Below are positions 12,442-20,666 of a stretch of DNA of 34,999 nt, one piece after another. The DNA comes from Terriglobia bacterium (lineage in GTDB: Bacteria; Acidobacteriota; Terriglobia; UBA7540), in NCBI GenBank assembly GCA_020072925.1, contig JAIQGA010000054.1, positions 1 to 34,999 on the forward strand, given 5' to 3'. Each line of letters starts with the position of its first letter. Within the stretch, counting starts at the first letter, position 1. Under the pieces are notes generated by a model. The model made no database searches and had not been told where the DNA came from. It saw nothing but the letters and a program-made list of their open reading frames with translations. The position numbers were made by a program, and so were the translations under genes.

Positions 12442-13485
12442 CTACAGCTTCTCGATCCTGGCGTTCTTGCTCAGCTTGGTTGCCAGAGCGGAGCGAAGCT
12501 GCTCGGTCTTTTCTTTCTGCACTTGCCCGCGCAACGCATCCTTGACGGCCTCGAACGTTTGCATGCCAGCAGGAGTGTGAGCGTTCAGCCGCAGGATGGT
12601 GTAGGCGTGGGTGTCAAACTCGATGATGTCGCTGACCTGGCCGGGGTGCATGGCCAGCAGGGCCTTTACCACCGCGGGTGGGAGTTTCGATCGGTCTGCC
12701 GCCTTGTGATCACCCATCATCACCCGGAAATCGTCATCCGAAAGCTTCTCAGCCAGCAGTCCGAATTCTTCGTAACTCTTAGCGGCCTTGGCCTGGCGCA
12801 GCGCATCCTCGGCGCGCTTCTGCGCTTCCTTCAACTGCGCGGGCGTCGAGTTCTGTGGAGGGAGAATGGAAATGCTCTGGAAGGAGAAGGACTCCGGGGT
12901 GCGGAATCGCTCGGGGTGCTTGTCAAAGTAGGCTTTGGCCTCGGCAACAGAAACCACGGCCTTGCTCGTCACCGCCTGAGCAAGAAATTGGTCGATGAGC
13001 AACGAGCGCTCCACCTTCGTCCGCAGCAATTGCTGCGAGCCCTGAAACTCCACTTGCACGAACTGCTGGTATTCCTTTGGGGAAGCAAACTGCTGGCGAA
13101 ATTCCGCTATGGCGCGCGTGACCCGTGCGGGCGGCACGCTCAGGTTGCGGCGCTTCGCCTCCTGATAGACCAACTCCTCGAAGATCATCATCTTCGTCGC
13201 GCCGTTGCGAATATCCGCTTCCATGGCCCTGGGAAATCCGTTGTGCACGCGCGCGTAGGGAAAGATCTTCAGCATCTCGCGGAGCAGGTCGCGATCCGTC
13301 AGCACCACGCCGTTTACGCGCACCAGCGGCCGGCCTACGGCCTGGAATGAAACGCTGGAGCCAAAGGGTTCCGGCGTGGGGGAAGGCACGTGGGAGGCGA
13401 CTTGCGCCGAAGCCGACGGGAGCGCCATCAGGAGCAGTAGAATTTGTGTCTTCCAACATATCCGTCGCATTTTCACTTCGATCAC
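12442..13485 (-). CDS. Secreted SurA/PrsA-like peptidyl-prolyl isomerase
   Basis: 347 residues. The GTG at 13485 has AAGGA five bases upstream; an ATG at 13470 is the alternative. A signal peptide (LLLLMALPSASA) is followed by a SurA-like helical domain (VNGVVLTDRDLLREML, then KMMIFEELVYQEAKRR) and a parvulin-like part around residues 200-320 (SFSFQSISILPP, SYEEFGLLAEKLSDDD, HPGQVSDIIEFDTHAYTILRL). It probably folds or escorts cytochrome or barrel proteins in the periplasm. Prolyl isomerases are recurrent partners of cytochrome nanowire genes. It lies between the OmcE-like gene and the barrel gene. Confidence 0.9.
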   Translation of the reverse strand: MIEVKMRRICWKTQILLLLMALPSASAQVASHVPSPTPEPFGSSVSFQAVGRPLVRVNGVVLTDRDLLREMLKIFPYARVHNGFPRAMEADIRNGATKMMIFEELVYQEAKRRNLSVPPARVTRAIAEFRQQFASPKEYQQFVQVEFQGSQQLLRTKVERSLLIDQFLAQAVTSKAVVSVAEAKAYFDKHPERFRTPESFSFQSISILPPQNSTPAQLKEAQKRAEDALRQAKAAKSYEEFGLLAEKLSDDDFRVMMGDHKAADRSKLPPAVVKALLAMHPGQVSDIIEFDTHAYTILRLNAHTPAGMQTFEAVKDALRGQVQKEKTEQLRSALATKLSKNARIEKL

Positions 13486-13534
13486 CCAATTCCTTATTCA
13501 CCCCGTAACCCGAATTTCAGTTCGGCCGGGAATA

Positions 13535-13562
13535 ACAGGGGGAGTAGATACACTCCCCCTGT
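13535..13562. terminator. Strong hairpin behind the tetraheme cytochrome gene
   Basis: A perfect 11-bp stem (ACAGGGGGAGT/ACTCCCCCTGT) with a 6-nt loop begins 16 bases after the stop codon at 13579 on the minus strand. No U-tract follows on either strand, so it is more likely an mRNA-stabilising or attenuating structure than a simple intrinsic terminator. It could raise tetraheme mRNA relative to the downstream genes. Confidence 0.65.
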
Positions 13563-13578
13563 ATTAATGAACTACAGA

Positions 13579-14475
13579 CTAGATCGTCGGCACGCTCATC
13601 AAGCCGTGCATTTCGTTCGACTCGCCACCATGGCAATTGCGGCAGAACTGTGCCACGGAGTTGCCGTTGCTGTTGGGGTTGTAGTAGCCACGAATGAAGA
13701 ACATGGTTGAATAACTGCCCTTTGAATTGGTGTAGGCGGTCATGCTGTGCTGATCATGGCAAGTGGTGCACGTCACCGCGTTCACCGTCGTGCCACCAAA
13801 GCTGGCCAGCGGGTTTTTGGCTGCGCCAGAGCTGTTGACGTTATTCCAGAACGAGCCGGGATAGTTGGCCAGGAACGCCTGCGAAGCGGTGCCACTCATG
13901 GAGATGGGAGTGGTAGTGCTGCCGCCTCCGGTGCAGTCCCAGTTGTAGGTGCCCCCACAACCGACGACCGCATACCCGCCCACCGGGTGGTCGTTGCTGT
14001 AGGCTGTGCCGCCGGAGGGAGCCGCTTTGGCGAGGAGCGTCGGAGCGGTTCCGCCCACGATCGGCAAGGTCTCAACGGTTTGCCCTTGCATCATGCCGGC
14101 GTTCGTCAACACGCCGTCATGGCAGCTCAGGCAGAAGAGGATGATGGTGTTGGCGTCATGGGCGCTGGTGAGGCCACCTGAAGCAGGAAGCGTGACCGAG
14201 TAGGTTGCCTTGCCGTCGCCGCTGAAGCTGAAGGTCTTGCCATACAAGGGTGTAAGGTCCTGGCCCCATAGAGCGTACGCGCCGTTCTGGGGATCGGTGC
14301 TCGTGGCAACGCCGTTGCCAAGAGAGCCGCTATGCGGAGCATGGCACATGACGCAGCCACGGCCGTAGCCGTTGTGCGCGCCCAGAACGTCCGCACCACC
14401 TTTGTAGGTGACCTGGGCCATAGCCACACTCGTGGCGGCAAGGACCACAAGGACTAAGAGCGCAAATTTCTTCAT
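13579..14475 (-). CDS. Secreted tetraheme c-type cytochrome, OmcE-like (candidate nanowire subunit)
   Basis: 298 residues, signal peptide 1-20 (cleavage after AMA). CXXCH motifs lie at 41-45, 115-119, 236-240 and 278-282. His34, His48, His106, His163 (NDHPVGG), His243 and His290 are candidate distal ligands. The order GAHNGYGRGCVMCHAPHSG, CLSCHDGV, DHPVGG, CTTCHDQH, C-terminal CRNCH matches what I recall of OmcE-type filament cytochromes of Geobacter, which stack into extracellular wires. Two extra cysteines (173 and 181) in a Gly-rich insert could form a disulfide. The gene has a strong AGGAGG site and is followed by a stable hairpin, which suggests high expression. Filament formation is inferred from family resemblance and neighbours, not proven. 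Confidence 0.85.
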   Translation of the reverse strand: MKKFALLVLVVLAATSVAMAQVTYKGGADVLGAHNGYGRGCVMCHAPHSGSLGNGVATSTDPQNGAYALWGQDLTPLYGKTFSFSGDGKATYSVTLPASGGLTSAHDANTIILFCLSCHDGVLTNAGMMQGQTVETLPIVGGTAPTLLAKAAPSGGTAYSNDHPVGGYAVVGCGGTYNWDCTGGGSTTTPISMSGTASQAFLANYPGSFWNNVNSSGAAKNPLASFGGTTVNAVTCTTCHDQHSMTAYTNSKGSYSTMFFIRGYYNPNSNGNSVAQFCRNCHGGESNEMHGLMSVPTI

Positions 14476-14543
14476 ATTTGTAGAAAACCTCCTAATGAAT
14501 TCTTACCTTCACTACGCCGCTTCGGGCTCCGGCCCAAAACAGC

Positions 14544-14569
14544 TTTTGGCTCTCCGGAGATAGCCAAAA
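14544..14569 (-). terminator. Possible terminator or processing hairpin between NHL and tetraheme genes
   Basis: An 8-bp stem (TTTTGGCT/AGCCAAAA) encloses a CTCCGGAG palindrome, and GCTGTTTT follows on the minus strand, 13 bases after the NHL stop. The U-run is short, so termination would be partial. No clear promoter fits between it and the tetraheme gene. Confidence 0.45.
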
Positions 14570-14581
14570 CTTGTCGCGGCG

Positions 14582-15892
14582 CTATGGCGCCGCAGAATCT
14601 CTCTTTGCCGCGAGGTCTGGCTTGGCTGCCGACGGGTCAGCGGCCGACCGCTTCTGTTCCGACGGTATACCGGCGGACTTCGCGTCGACCCCTTCGCGGC
14701 GCGCCTTCTCCGCGGCGGCTTCGGAGTCGGTCACGTATCGAAATACCTGGATTCGGCCGGGAAACGTCTCAGAAACAATCACCCGATTGAGTCGGTCGAT
14801 GGCGATTCCCCATGGCCCCATAAACTGGCCCGGGTAATTCCCCTGGCCACCAAAGTAAATGAGGAGTCGGCCTTGCTTATCGAAAACCTTCACCTTGTTC
14901 TGCGCCGCGTCCACTACCCAAACGTGGCCGTCGCAATCAACGGCAATACCTTTGGGCCGCTCGAGATCCGCAGGCCCGTCGCCGTCCTTTCCGAAGGTGC
15001 CAACATTCGCGCCGTCGGCGTCGAAAATCTCTACACGGTTGTTGAAGGTGTCGGTGACGTAGACATTCAGGTCCCGGTCCACGGCCACACCCTCCGGAAG
15101 GGAAAAGGTTCCCGGATCGGTCTGCTCGTGCTTCCGGCTGGGTTTCCCGATCTGGCGTAACAGCTTCAACTTGTCGGCGTCGAAGACGTCCACGACATCG
15201 TTGCCGGTGTCGACCACATAGAGAAACCGATTCTCACGATCAATGGCGATACCGCCCGGGCGAACCAGCACATCCGCCCCGAACACGGCTTCCTGCTCGT
15301 GCTTTGCGTTGAACACTACGATGTGGTGCAGCTTGGCGTCTGAAACAAAGAGGCGATCATCGTCGTCCAGCGCCAAGCCCACAATCGCGCGAAAGTTCGC
15401 CTGGCGTCCGTTGCCGATCAGCTCGACGTGTTCTTTGTCCTGCGGATCGAAGACAAAAACCGCGCCCACGCCCTGGTCTGCCGCATAGATCTTCCCCTTT
15501 GAATCGACCGCCACGCCGTACGTCTGGATCAACTGGAAGGGGAGGTTGTCGAGTTTGATCTGGTCAGCGGGCTGCGTTCCGGCAAGGCGGTCCATCCAGG
15601 TCTGCCGGCGTGTCTTCTTCTTGGTATAGAGGCTGGGATCGATTTTTTGCCCCGTGAAGAGATCCTGGAAGGCAATCCGCGTAATTGCCGGCGGGTTCGG
15701 CCATACGATTTTGCTGAGGTCGAAATAAGCTGTCACCCTCTGCTCACTCAGATTCATCGCCGGAGCGACGGCTTGGGATCTCTTCTTGCCTGCATGGAGC
15801 GGCGTCGGCATAACCGACGGGAGTGCGGACAAGCCAAGGGTTGCGGCTGTGAATATCCACCGCCGAATCGAGCCCGTTTCACGCTTCGCCAT
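14582..15892 (-). CDS. Secreted NHL-repeat beta-propeller protein
   Basis: 436 residues from the ATG at 15892, chosen because GGAGG lies eight bases upstream and the start follows the upstream stop within a few bases (TGAGATG). A signal peptide (IFTAATLGLSALPSV to LHA) is followed from about residue 110 by NHL blades such as GVAVDSKGKIYAADQG, GIAIDRENRFLYVVDTGN and GVAVDRDLNVYVTDTFNNRV. It ends in an Ala/Lys-rich tail. It resembles the second NHL protein at 9182-10288 in architecture. It is likely periplasmic or surface-exposed and probably acts as a scaffold for cytochrome export or assembly; no catalytic residues are evident. Confidence 0.9.
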   Translation of the reverse strand: MAKRETGSIRRWIFTAATLGLSALPSVMPTPLHAGKKRSQAVAPAMNLSEQRVTAYFDLSKIVWPNPPAITRIAFQDLFTGQKIDPSLYTKKKTRRQTWMDRLAGTQPADQIKLDNLPFQLIQTYGVAVDSKGKIYAADQGVGAVFVFDPQDKEHVELIGNGRQANFRAIVGLALDDDDRLFVSDAKLHHIVVFNAKHEQEAVFGADVLVRPGGIAIDRENRFLYVVDTGNDVVDVFDADKLKLLRQIGKPSRKHEQTDPGTFSLPEGVAVDRDLNVYVTDTFNNRVEIFDADGANVGTFGKDGDGPADLERPKGIAVDCDGHVWVVDAAQNKVKVFDKQGRLLIYFGGQGNYPGQFMGPWGIAIDRLNRVIVSETFPGRIQVFRYVTDSEAAAEKARREGVDAKSAGIPSEQKRSAADPSAAKPDLAAKRDSAAP

Positions 15893-15893
15893 C

Positions 15894-17324
15894 TCAGTTG
15901 CCTCCAACCCGTACATCTAAGAGGTTCAGGCCATTGATGTGGCAGGAATTGCAGAAGTTCATATCGTCTTTTTGGTTCTTTACCAACATACCCTGCTTGG
16001 TTCCGGCGTGAGGCTGATGACAGCTCAAACAGTTCATCGCAATCGGGGTCTTGGTTTTGGGGTTCATCACGTCCGAAACCGGGTGGGCTTTCGTCGGGTG
16101 CCCCAGGCCATATTGCAGGGGCAGGATGGGCACGTTGCGGAAGTAGGCCTCTGGTAGCTTTACTTCCCCGTTGAAGATGGTAACCATTTGTGTGCCGCTC
16201 AGCTTCTCGGGCCTGGCGTCGGGGCCGTGACACTCCAGGCATAGTGAATTGGCGTTGTTGGCTCGCAAGAGATGAGTGTTTGCTCCCCCGTGCGGTTCGT
16301 GGCAGGCGGCGCATCCCCATTCGAAGGCGGGCTTGTGCGCGTGAGCCTCCTTACCCTGTTCGGCCTGGTCGGAATGACAGTTCAGGCAGGCCGCGACCGG
16401 GTCCGGTTGCAGTAACCCGGGCGTTTTCCCCCCGTGCGGGTTGTGGCAGTCAGTGCAATCACCTTGCGCGCCCGGGTGCTGCACTTTTGCCGTCTCAATC
16501 TTCTTCGCCTCGTCCTCGTGACACATCACGCACTGCGACTTGGCGTTCGCCTGCGTCAGTACGACTTTTCCATCCTTTGCCGGCGCATGACATACGTCGC
16601 AGGTCTTGTCCGCAAAGGGCGGGTGGAGAAACTTCTGCATGAGCATCGGTGCCGCCGACTGATGCGGATCGTGGCAAGCGAGACAATCGGCTTTAGCGAT
16701 GGGCTGATTTTGGTGCGCCTTGAGGAGGGCTTCGTCCTTCAGGTCGTGACAGTCGAGGCACAGTGCGGGGGCGTCCTTGGTCAAGTGGTAGGCGAATTCG
16801 CGTTTTGTGGGGTCACCTGTCTTATGCGGGACGTGGCACGTCTCGCAACCCATATCGAGTGCGGGATGCCGACTGCCTCCTTTGGGAACGTCGAGGCCTT
16901 CGTTGTGGCAGGACAGGCAGAGGTTCTCCTGCTTTGTTGCCCCCGAAGTCGGCTTCAATAGCTGGTCCTTGTTTGCCGATTTGTGTGGATCATGGCATTC
17001 GAGGCATTGGCGGGCGGCCGGGCTGTGGACCTTCCCTTTGATATCGGAGGCTTTCTTATCGGCGTGACAACTGAGGCAGAGGCTTTGAGGTGTGGCGGCG
17101 GTCAGTTTCACTCGGGTAATGTCCCTGGTCACCCGAACCTCGTGGCAACTCAGGCATCCACTCGCCATCGCTGAGTGAACCGACTTGCCTTTCGCTTCGT
17201 CCGCATGGCACTCCAGGCACGTGGCCCCGTCGGTCTTTCCATTCAACGGAACGGCGTGCTTGGCGGCACGTGCGCCCGAGACCGTCAAGCCTATCAATAG
17301 CGAGAAGATCAGGGCCCTTTTCAT
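15894..17324 (-). CDS. Secreted 16-heme c-type cytochrome
   Basis: 476 residues with a signal peptide (LIFSLLIGLTVSGARA) and sixteen CXXCH motifs spread over residues 35-460, many followed by DPH, NPH or EPH in the doubled-CXXCH style. Repeats such as CLECH...VHS...GCLSCH suggest internal duplication, and the N-terminal third parallels the 6-heme protein encoded just upstream. It is predicted to be a periplasmic or outer-membrane-associated electron conduit. Its ATG overlaps the TGA of the preceding gene (ATGA), so the two cytochromes are translationally coupled. Confidence 0.93.
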   Translation of the reverse strand: MKRALIFSLLIGLTVSGARAAKHAVPLNGKTDGATCLECHADEAKGKSVHSAMASGCLSCHEVRVTRDITRVKLTAATPQSLCLSCHADKKASDIKGKVHSPAARQCLECHDPHKSANKDQLLKPTSGATKQENLCLSCHNEGLDVPKGGSRHPALDMGCETCHVPHKTGDPTKREFAYHLTKDAPALCLDCHDLKDEALLKAHQNQPIAKADCLACHDPHQSAAPMLMQKFLHPPFADKTCDVCHAPAKDGKVVLTQANAKSQCVMCHEDEAKKIETAKVQHPGAQGDCTDCHNPHGGKTPGLLQPDPVAACLNCHSDQAEQGKEAHAHKPAFEWGCAACHEPHGGANTHLLRANNANSLCLECHGPDARPEKLSGTQMVTIFNGEVKLPEAYFRNVPILPLQYGLGHPTKAHPVSDVMNPKTKTPIAMNCLSCHQPHAGTKQGMLVKNQKDDMNFCNSCHINGLNLLDVRVGGN

Positions 17325-18145
17325 GCACGCCCCCCCGGAAACAGGTCCTGAAATGTCTCCACCTTCCGCTGGCTTCCGTTTGCATGCTGACGGTGGCTTT
17401 GAAAGCTGAGCCGGGGATTTCCGATTGCACCTCCACTCTCCGCCGCCTTGTGCAGGAGATGCTTCTCGTCGCTGGCATGGGGATCGTGGCAGGAAATGCA
17501 GCTTTGGGCCGCGTCAGCTTTCTTGGACGCGTTGGTGAGCGTCGCGCGGGCGGCCCGAGGCGGCATGCTGATCTGCGCATGCCCGCCGCCAACCTTTGGC
17601 GCCTGCTCAAAGGACCTGAGGTCGTACGTCCGGCCGTCCAGCAGCGATACCGTCTGGGTTTTGGCATTGACGCGCACATCTGGCCGGCCGATGCCGTGGC
17701 AACTCATGCAGAGGCTGTCAACCGAGGCGCGAGCCTGAGCTCTGAACTCCGAAGCGTGCGGGTTATGGCAAATCAAGCACTGTCCGTCGTGGTAGGGCTT
17801 GTGAATCACCAGGGCCTTCTTGACCTCATGGCACTTGGCGCACAAGTCCCCGCCCACCGCGACAAAGTTGATGGTGGTCGTGTTGTCCTCTGACGTCACC
17901 CGGTGGCAGTTCTGGCAACCCATGCCCACCGCAGAGTGAACGAACTTCCCCTCCTTCTTTGTGGGGTGACAGGTCAGACACGTTTCGGACTTGATCTCCT
18001 TCTGCTCGATGAATGGATGTTCGAGGTTGTCGTCAGCCGCAACTTTTGAGATATTGAAAGTCACAAATGCGGACAACGCAGGGAGGAAGAGGAGGCGAGC
18101 TTTCGAGGACTTGCAGGTGCGACTCGCATGTGACAGCATGTCCAT
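17321..18145 (-). CDS. Secreted hexaheme c-type cytochrome
   Basis: 274 residues from the ATG at 18145. A hydrophobic segment (LLFLPALSAFVTFNI) ending near KVAA serves as signal or anchor. Six CXXCH motifs are present (CLTCH, CQNCH, CAKCH, CLICH, CMSCH, CISCH); the spacing and the VHSA...GC..CH pattern match the start of the 16-heme protein, so the two are likely paralogues. The C-terminal 50 residues have no heme motif. It is the first gene of the cluster and probably carries electrons in the periplasm. The Shine-Dalgarno is weak. Confidence 0.9.
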   Translation of the reverse strand: MDMLSHASRTCKSSKARLLFLPALSAFVTFNISKVAADDNLEHPFIEQKEIKSETCLTCHPTKKEGKFVHSAVGMGCQNCHRVTSEDNTTTINFVAVGGDLCAKCHEVKKALVIHKPYHDGQCLICHNPHASEFRAQARASVDSLCMSCHGIGRPDVRVNAKTQTVSLLDGRTYDLRSFEQAPKVGGGHAQISMPPRAARATLTNASKKADAAQSCISCHDPHASDEKHLLHKAAESGGAIGNPRLSFQSHRQHANGSQRKVETFQDLFPGGRA

Positions 18146-18668
18146 ACTCAACTCAATCGCAAGCGTAGCCTGAGCGTCACAGCAACTAAGTCGCCACTGG
18201 CATGCATTTTTTGTCTCTGCCTGCGGCTACAAGTTGTTGAGGATGTTTATATTACGGACACGGTTTTCAGGGCTCGGTCACGGCCTATTGCAGGACTCCA
18301 CAATCTGCGCTGATTTCCTCAGCGGACATCCTGTACACATGACACCTGTCAACGTCGTGGATTATTACACTCTGCAGCTCTCGCGCTCGATAGGATCGCC
18401 AAGTTCTGATGACTCGGACATCGTGTCATGAGACGAGCTCTCTGAGGTTCTGGTCTCAGGCGGTGAACGGAACGGTTTTCAAATTCCCCTGGCTTGCACC
18501 TCAGAGCAGGAACAGCCCGGCTATAGAGGGCCTGCCGCAAGGGGGGTGATCGGGTCAGGGCGGATCGCTCGCCTGTCAGACCTAAGCCTTGGCATTGACA
18601 CTCGGTGACTTCGGGGGTTGATTCATTTCGCCGGACTTTTCCTTTTCCTCAATTGACAGAGGCGCAGG
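18146..18668. other. Leader and upstream region of the cytochrome cluster
   Basis: About 520 bases without a gene. On the minus strand a TAATAT-like -10 lies near 18249-18254, without a good -35 box. GTAGCC/GGCTAC at 18165-18170 and 18225-18230 could pair and form a leader structure. I see no recognised riboswitch. The small frames here lack ribosome-binding sites. Confidence 0.4.
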
Positions 18669-18697
18669 TTGACCGTGCCCGACAGGTCGCTTAAAAT
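18669..18697 (+). promoter_or_regulatory. Original host promoter of the tRNA-Sec gene, now orphaned
   Basis: TTGACC at 18669-18674, a 17-bp spacer, then TAAAAT at 18692-18697, seven bases before the tRNA-Sec 5' copy. This is the promoter expected for selC before integration. It now drives only a truncated tRNA reading into the mobile element. Confidence 0.75.
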
Positions 18698-18745
18698 CAG
18701 TACGGAAGTGCATGCGGGCTGGTGTTCGCCCAGGACTTCAAATCC
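18686..18745 (+). repeat. Left attachment repeat with orphan 5' half of tRNA-Sec
   Basis: 60 bp repeated directly at 29018-29077 with three mismatches, all in the first 17 bases. Positions 18703-18745 are a perfect 43-bp copy. From GGAAG at 18704 it covers acceptor 5' strand, D-arm, anticodon loop and part of the anticodon 3' stem of tRNA-Sec, then diverges (GACATT). It marks the left end of the integrated element. The truncated tRNA cannot function. Confidence 0.93.
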
Positions 18746-19016
18746 GACATTTACTTTTGCACGGTTTAGTACGATGGTGGAAGTGATTGCAAATTAATGG
18801 TCCGTACACTTCTATACTAAGCCATCCAAACGACCACTCACTACAGTTTTCGCTACATCGCGCACTTTTGGAAAAGCGTGTTGCAGCCATTCTACGGTTC
18901 ATTGGGCGTCTGACAGTCTGAGAAGCGCTCCCAGGGCGGTCCCGCGCGCGCGAAGGCCATTCTACGACGACGCGGGATGTATCCTTAACGGCTTTCTGTC
19001 TGCAGGACCTTCTGGG
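18746..19016. other. Left-end non-coding stretch of the element
   Basis: About 270 bases between the left attachment repeat and the stop codon of the 335-residue gene. No gene, clear hairpin or repeat was seen. It may hold integrase arm-binding sites, but no repeated motif supports this. Confidence 0.4.
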
Positions 19017-20024
19017 TCATTTCGACTGGGTCGCTGATTCGCCGGCAACACCCTGCGGTGTACCCGCAGCACCATTGTCAGGGGTTTTGGACAGCGCGTA
19101 AAACACTCGCTGCGCCGTTGTCCTGGCGACGCCCGTATCCAGCGATATCTCCCTCCAGGAGCGGCCTGCCGCCTTCAGTTGCGCTATCCTTTGCGGGTCT
19201 GGGATGACTCGCGGCGGGTCCGGCTGCGAGTTGCGGAGAGCATTGATGCGGCCCCTTTCTCGAACGTAACACCTTGCACAGCACATGTTCCCGCCATATC
19301 CAGCATCTTTTTTCCCGCAGCAGAAACAACCCCACTTGGCGAAATAGCGCGAACAGAGGTCACGGTCCTCAGAGGTCTGGTGCCTCCTGATCTCGTTTGC
19401 CCTTGCCCGTTGGCGGAACCAGCTGCCGAAGCCTAGATCCTCGGGGTCTGCGAGAACCTCCGCGACGCGTTGGTCCACGAGTTCCTTGATACGGTCGTCG
19501 GGTGTTTGAGCCGGTCGAATGCTCTGCGTCGTTTCGTGCGCTATTTCTTTGCGGATTCCTCGGGCGGGCTTCAATGTCGGAGAGCGTTTGACTGGCAATT
19601 TCAGGGCTAACTCAGCAAGCTCTTTGAGTACGAGATGTTGAATGCGGCTTTCAGCCATTTCCAAAATCACGGTGACCATCTCGGTGGTAAGTAGCTTCTG
19701 TCGGCGAATGTGCCCATCTCGAGCCGTCTGAGTCGTGGCCGCGCGCTCCGCTTCCCGCTGGTCAACTATTAACTCAGCTAGCTCGAAGAATTTCTTCCTG
19801 GCTGCCAAGCGACATTCGGAAGCGTGGCCCAGCTGTTGCAGGGCAAACTCCCCAAGCCTATCGTCGCTCGCCGTCGCGAGGTAGTCGATTAAGCCGCTTG
19901 CATCAGTTGTCGGGCAATTGAAATAACGCAGGGTGATGGATTGGACGGGAGACCTGGAGTCTCCAAGCGATTGAGGATTGTAAGTTTCAAGGGAGTTTTC
20001 TTCTGGTATCTTGGGGTCAGCCAT
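19017..20024 (-). CDS. Element protein with Cys-rich zinc-binding motif and C-terminal HTH, function unknown
   Basis: 335 residues, ATG with AAGGAG upstream. The middle is helical and charged. Around residues 235-260 a Cys cluster (CFCCG...MCCARC) looks like a zinc ribbon. Residues 275-310 (RIAQLKAAGRSWREISLDTG, then VARTTAQRVF) form a helix-turn-helix like that at the end of serine recombinases, but no catalytic recombinase domain is present. It is probably a DNA-binding protein. It has its own strong promoter and a leader of about 70 bases, unlike the genes upstream. It is the leftmost gene of the element, where satellites often carry accessory or control genes. The family is not recognised. 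Confidence 0.75.
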   Translation of the reverse strand: MADPKIPEENSLETYNPQSLGDSRSPVQSITLRYFNCPTTDASGLIDYLATASDDRLGEFALQQLGHASECRLAARKKFFELAELIVDQREAERAATTQTARDGHIRRQKLLTTEMVTVILEMAESRIQHLVLKELAELALKLPVKRSPTLKPARGIRKEIAHETTQSIRPAQTPDDRIKELVDQRVAEVLADPEDLGFGSWFRQRARANEIRRHQTSEDRDLCSRYFAKWGCFCCGKKDAGYGGNMCCARCYVRERGRINALRNSQPDPPRVIPDPQRIAQLKAAGRSWREISLDTGVARTTAQRVFYALSKTPDNGAAGTPQGVAGESATQSK

Positions 20025-20098
20025 ATTCGCGCTCCTTCGTAGCGTGGGTGTGGTCAGGGCGCGGTGGGAGCTTTCACCTCCTGCCGTGCCCGCTTTTC

Positions 20099-20127
20099 TT
20101 TATATGCCCTGTCTCGGTGTTTGTCAA
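20099..20127 (-). promoter_or_regulatory. Sigma70-type promoter of the 335-residue gene
   Basis: On the minus strand TTGACA at 20127-20122, a 17-bp spacer, then TATAAA at 20104-20099. It is near consensus and would give a leader of about 70 bases before the ATG at 20024. Confidence 0.75.
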
Positions 20128-20324
20128 TCCGATTCAGAAACGGTACGCGCCAGCGTGTGAGAGGCTGCAAGAGCGCGTTTAGAAAGGCTCAGGATGATTT
20201 GCGAGCAGTGGGCCTATGCGATCAGTCGCAGCGTTCAGAAAGGGGGCTTTCTCCGGGGCCTGACAAGTTGTTGATTCCACACAGGGCAGAAATGGCAAAG
20301 AGGGCAGTTCAGAAACGGAACGAT
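20128..20324. other. Non-coding stretch within the element
   Basis: Between the promoter of the 335-residue gene and the end of the small membrane-protein gene. No gene, terminator or repeat was recognised. Confidence 0.4.
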
Positions 20325-20594
20325 TTATAAACGAGTCTGGGAGTTGGCAGCGCTGCGCGCCGCCTCTGGCGTGGGATGGCGTGAATATCTTGGACTGGAA
20401 ATCTCCCCCTTGAACGCGACAAACCTCATCAAGCTGTAGTCTTTGGTTGCGGTCAAAAGTACTCCGCTCAACAGAGGGTCAAGATTGGTCAGCCCAAGTT
20501 CGCGTGCCCACGGTAAGCAAAGCAGGGCGCTCAGAGCCGTTATCTTCGCCGCAGCCGATCCAATCGCTGCGAAAAGCCTCATGCTGAACCGCAT
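20325..20594 (-). CDS. Small membrane or secreted protein of the element, unknown
   Basis: 89 residues. The ATG is preceded by GAGAGGA at good spacing. Residues 7-30 (LFAAIGSAAAKITALSALLC) are hydrophobic after a basic start, a signal anchor or signal peptide; a second mildly hydrophobic stretch lies at 38-50. The tail is polar and basic. No family was recognised. It lies 70 bp behind another single-span membrane protein, so the two could work together at the membrane. Confidence 0.55.
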   Translation of the reverse strand: MRFSMRLFAAIGSAAAKITALSALLCLPWARELGLTNLDPLLSGVLLTATKDYSLMRFVAFKGEISSPRYSRHPTPEAARSAANSQTRL

Positions 20595-20666
20595 GGCTGT
20601 CCTCTCTTTTGTGAGTCCTTAACCCAGTAGAGTTTGCCTGGGGAAGACCATCTCCAGTTTTCGCGC

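Noticed and set aside
14476-14581. Possible c-di-GMP riboswitch ahead of the tetraheme cytochrome gene
   Set aside because: I looked for the GEMM-I core motifs on the minus strand and did not find them; the region instead holds two simple hairpins and a strong ribosome-binding site.
18165-18230. Structured leader of the cytochrome cluster (GTAGCC/GGCTAC pairing)
   Set aside because: Only six base pairs with a long loop and no recognised motif; it may be chance.
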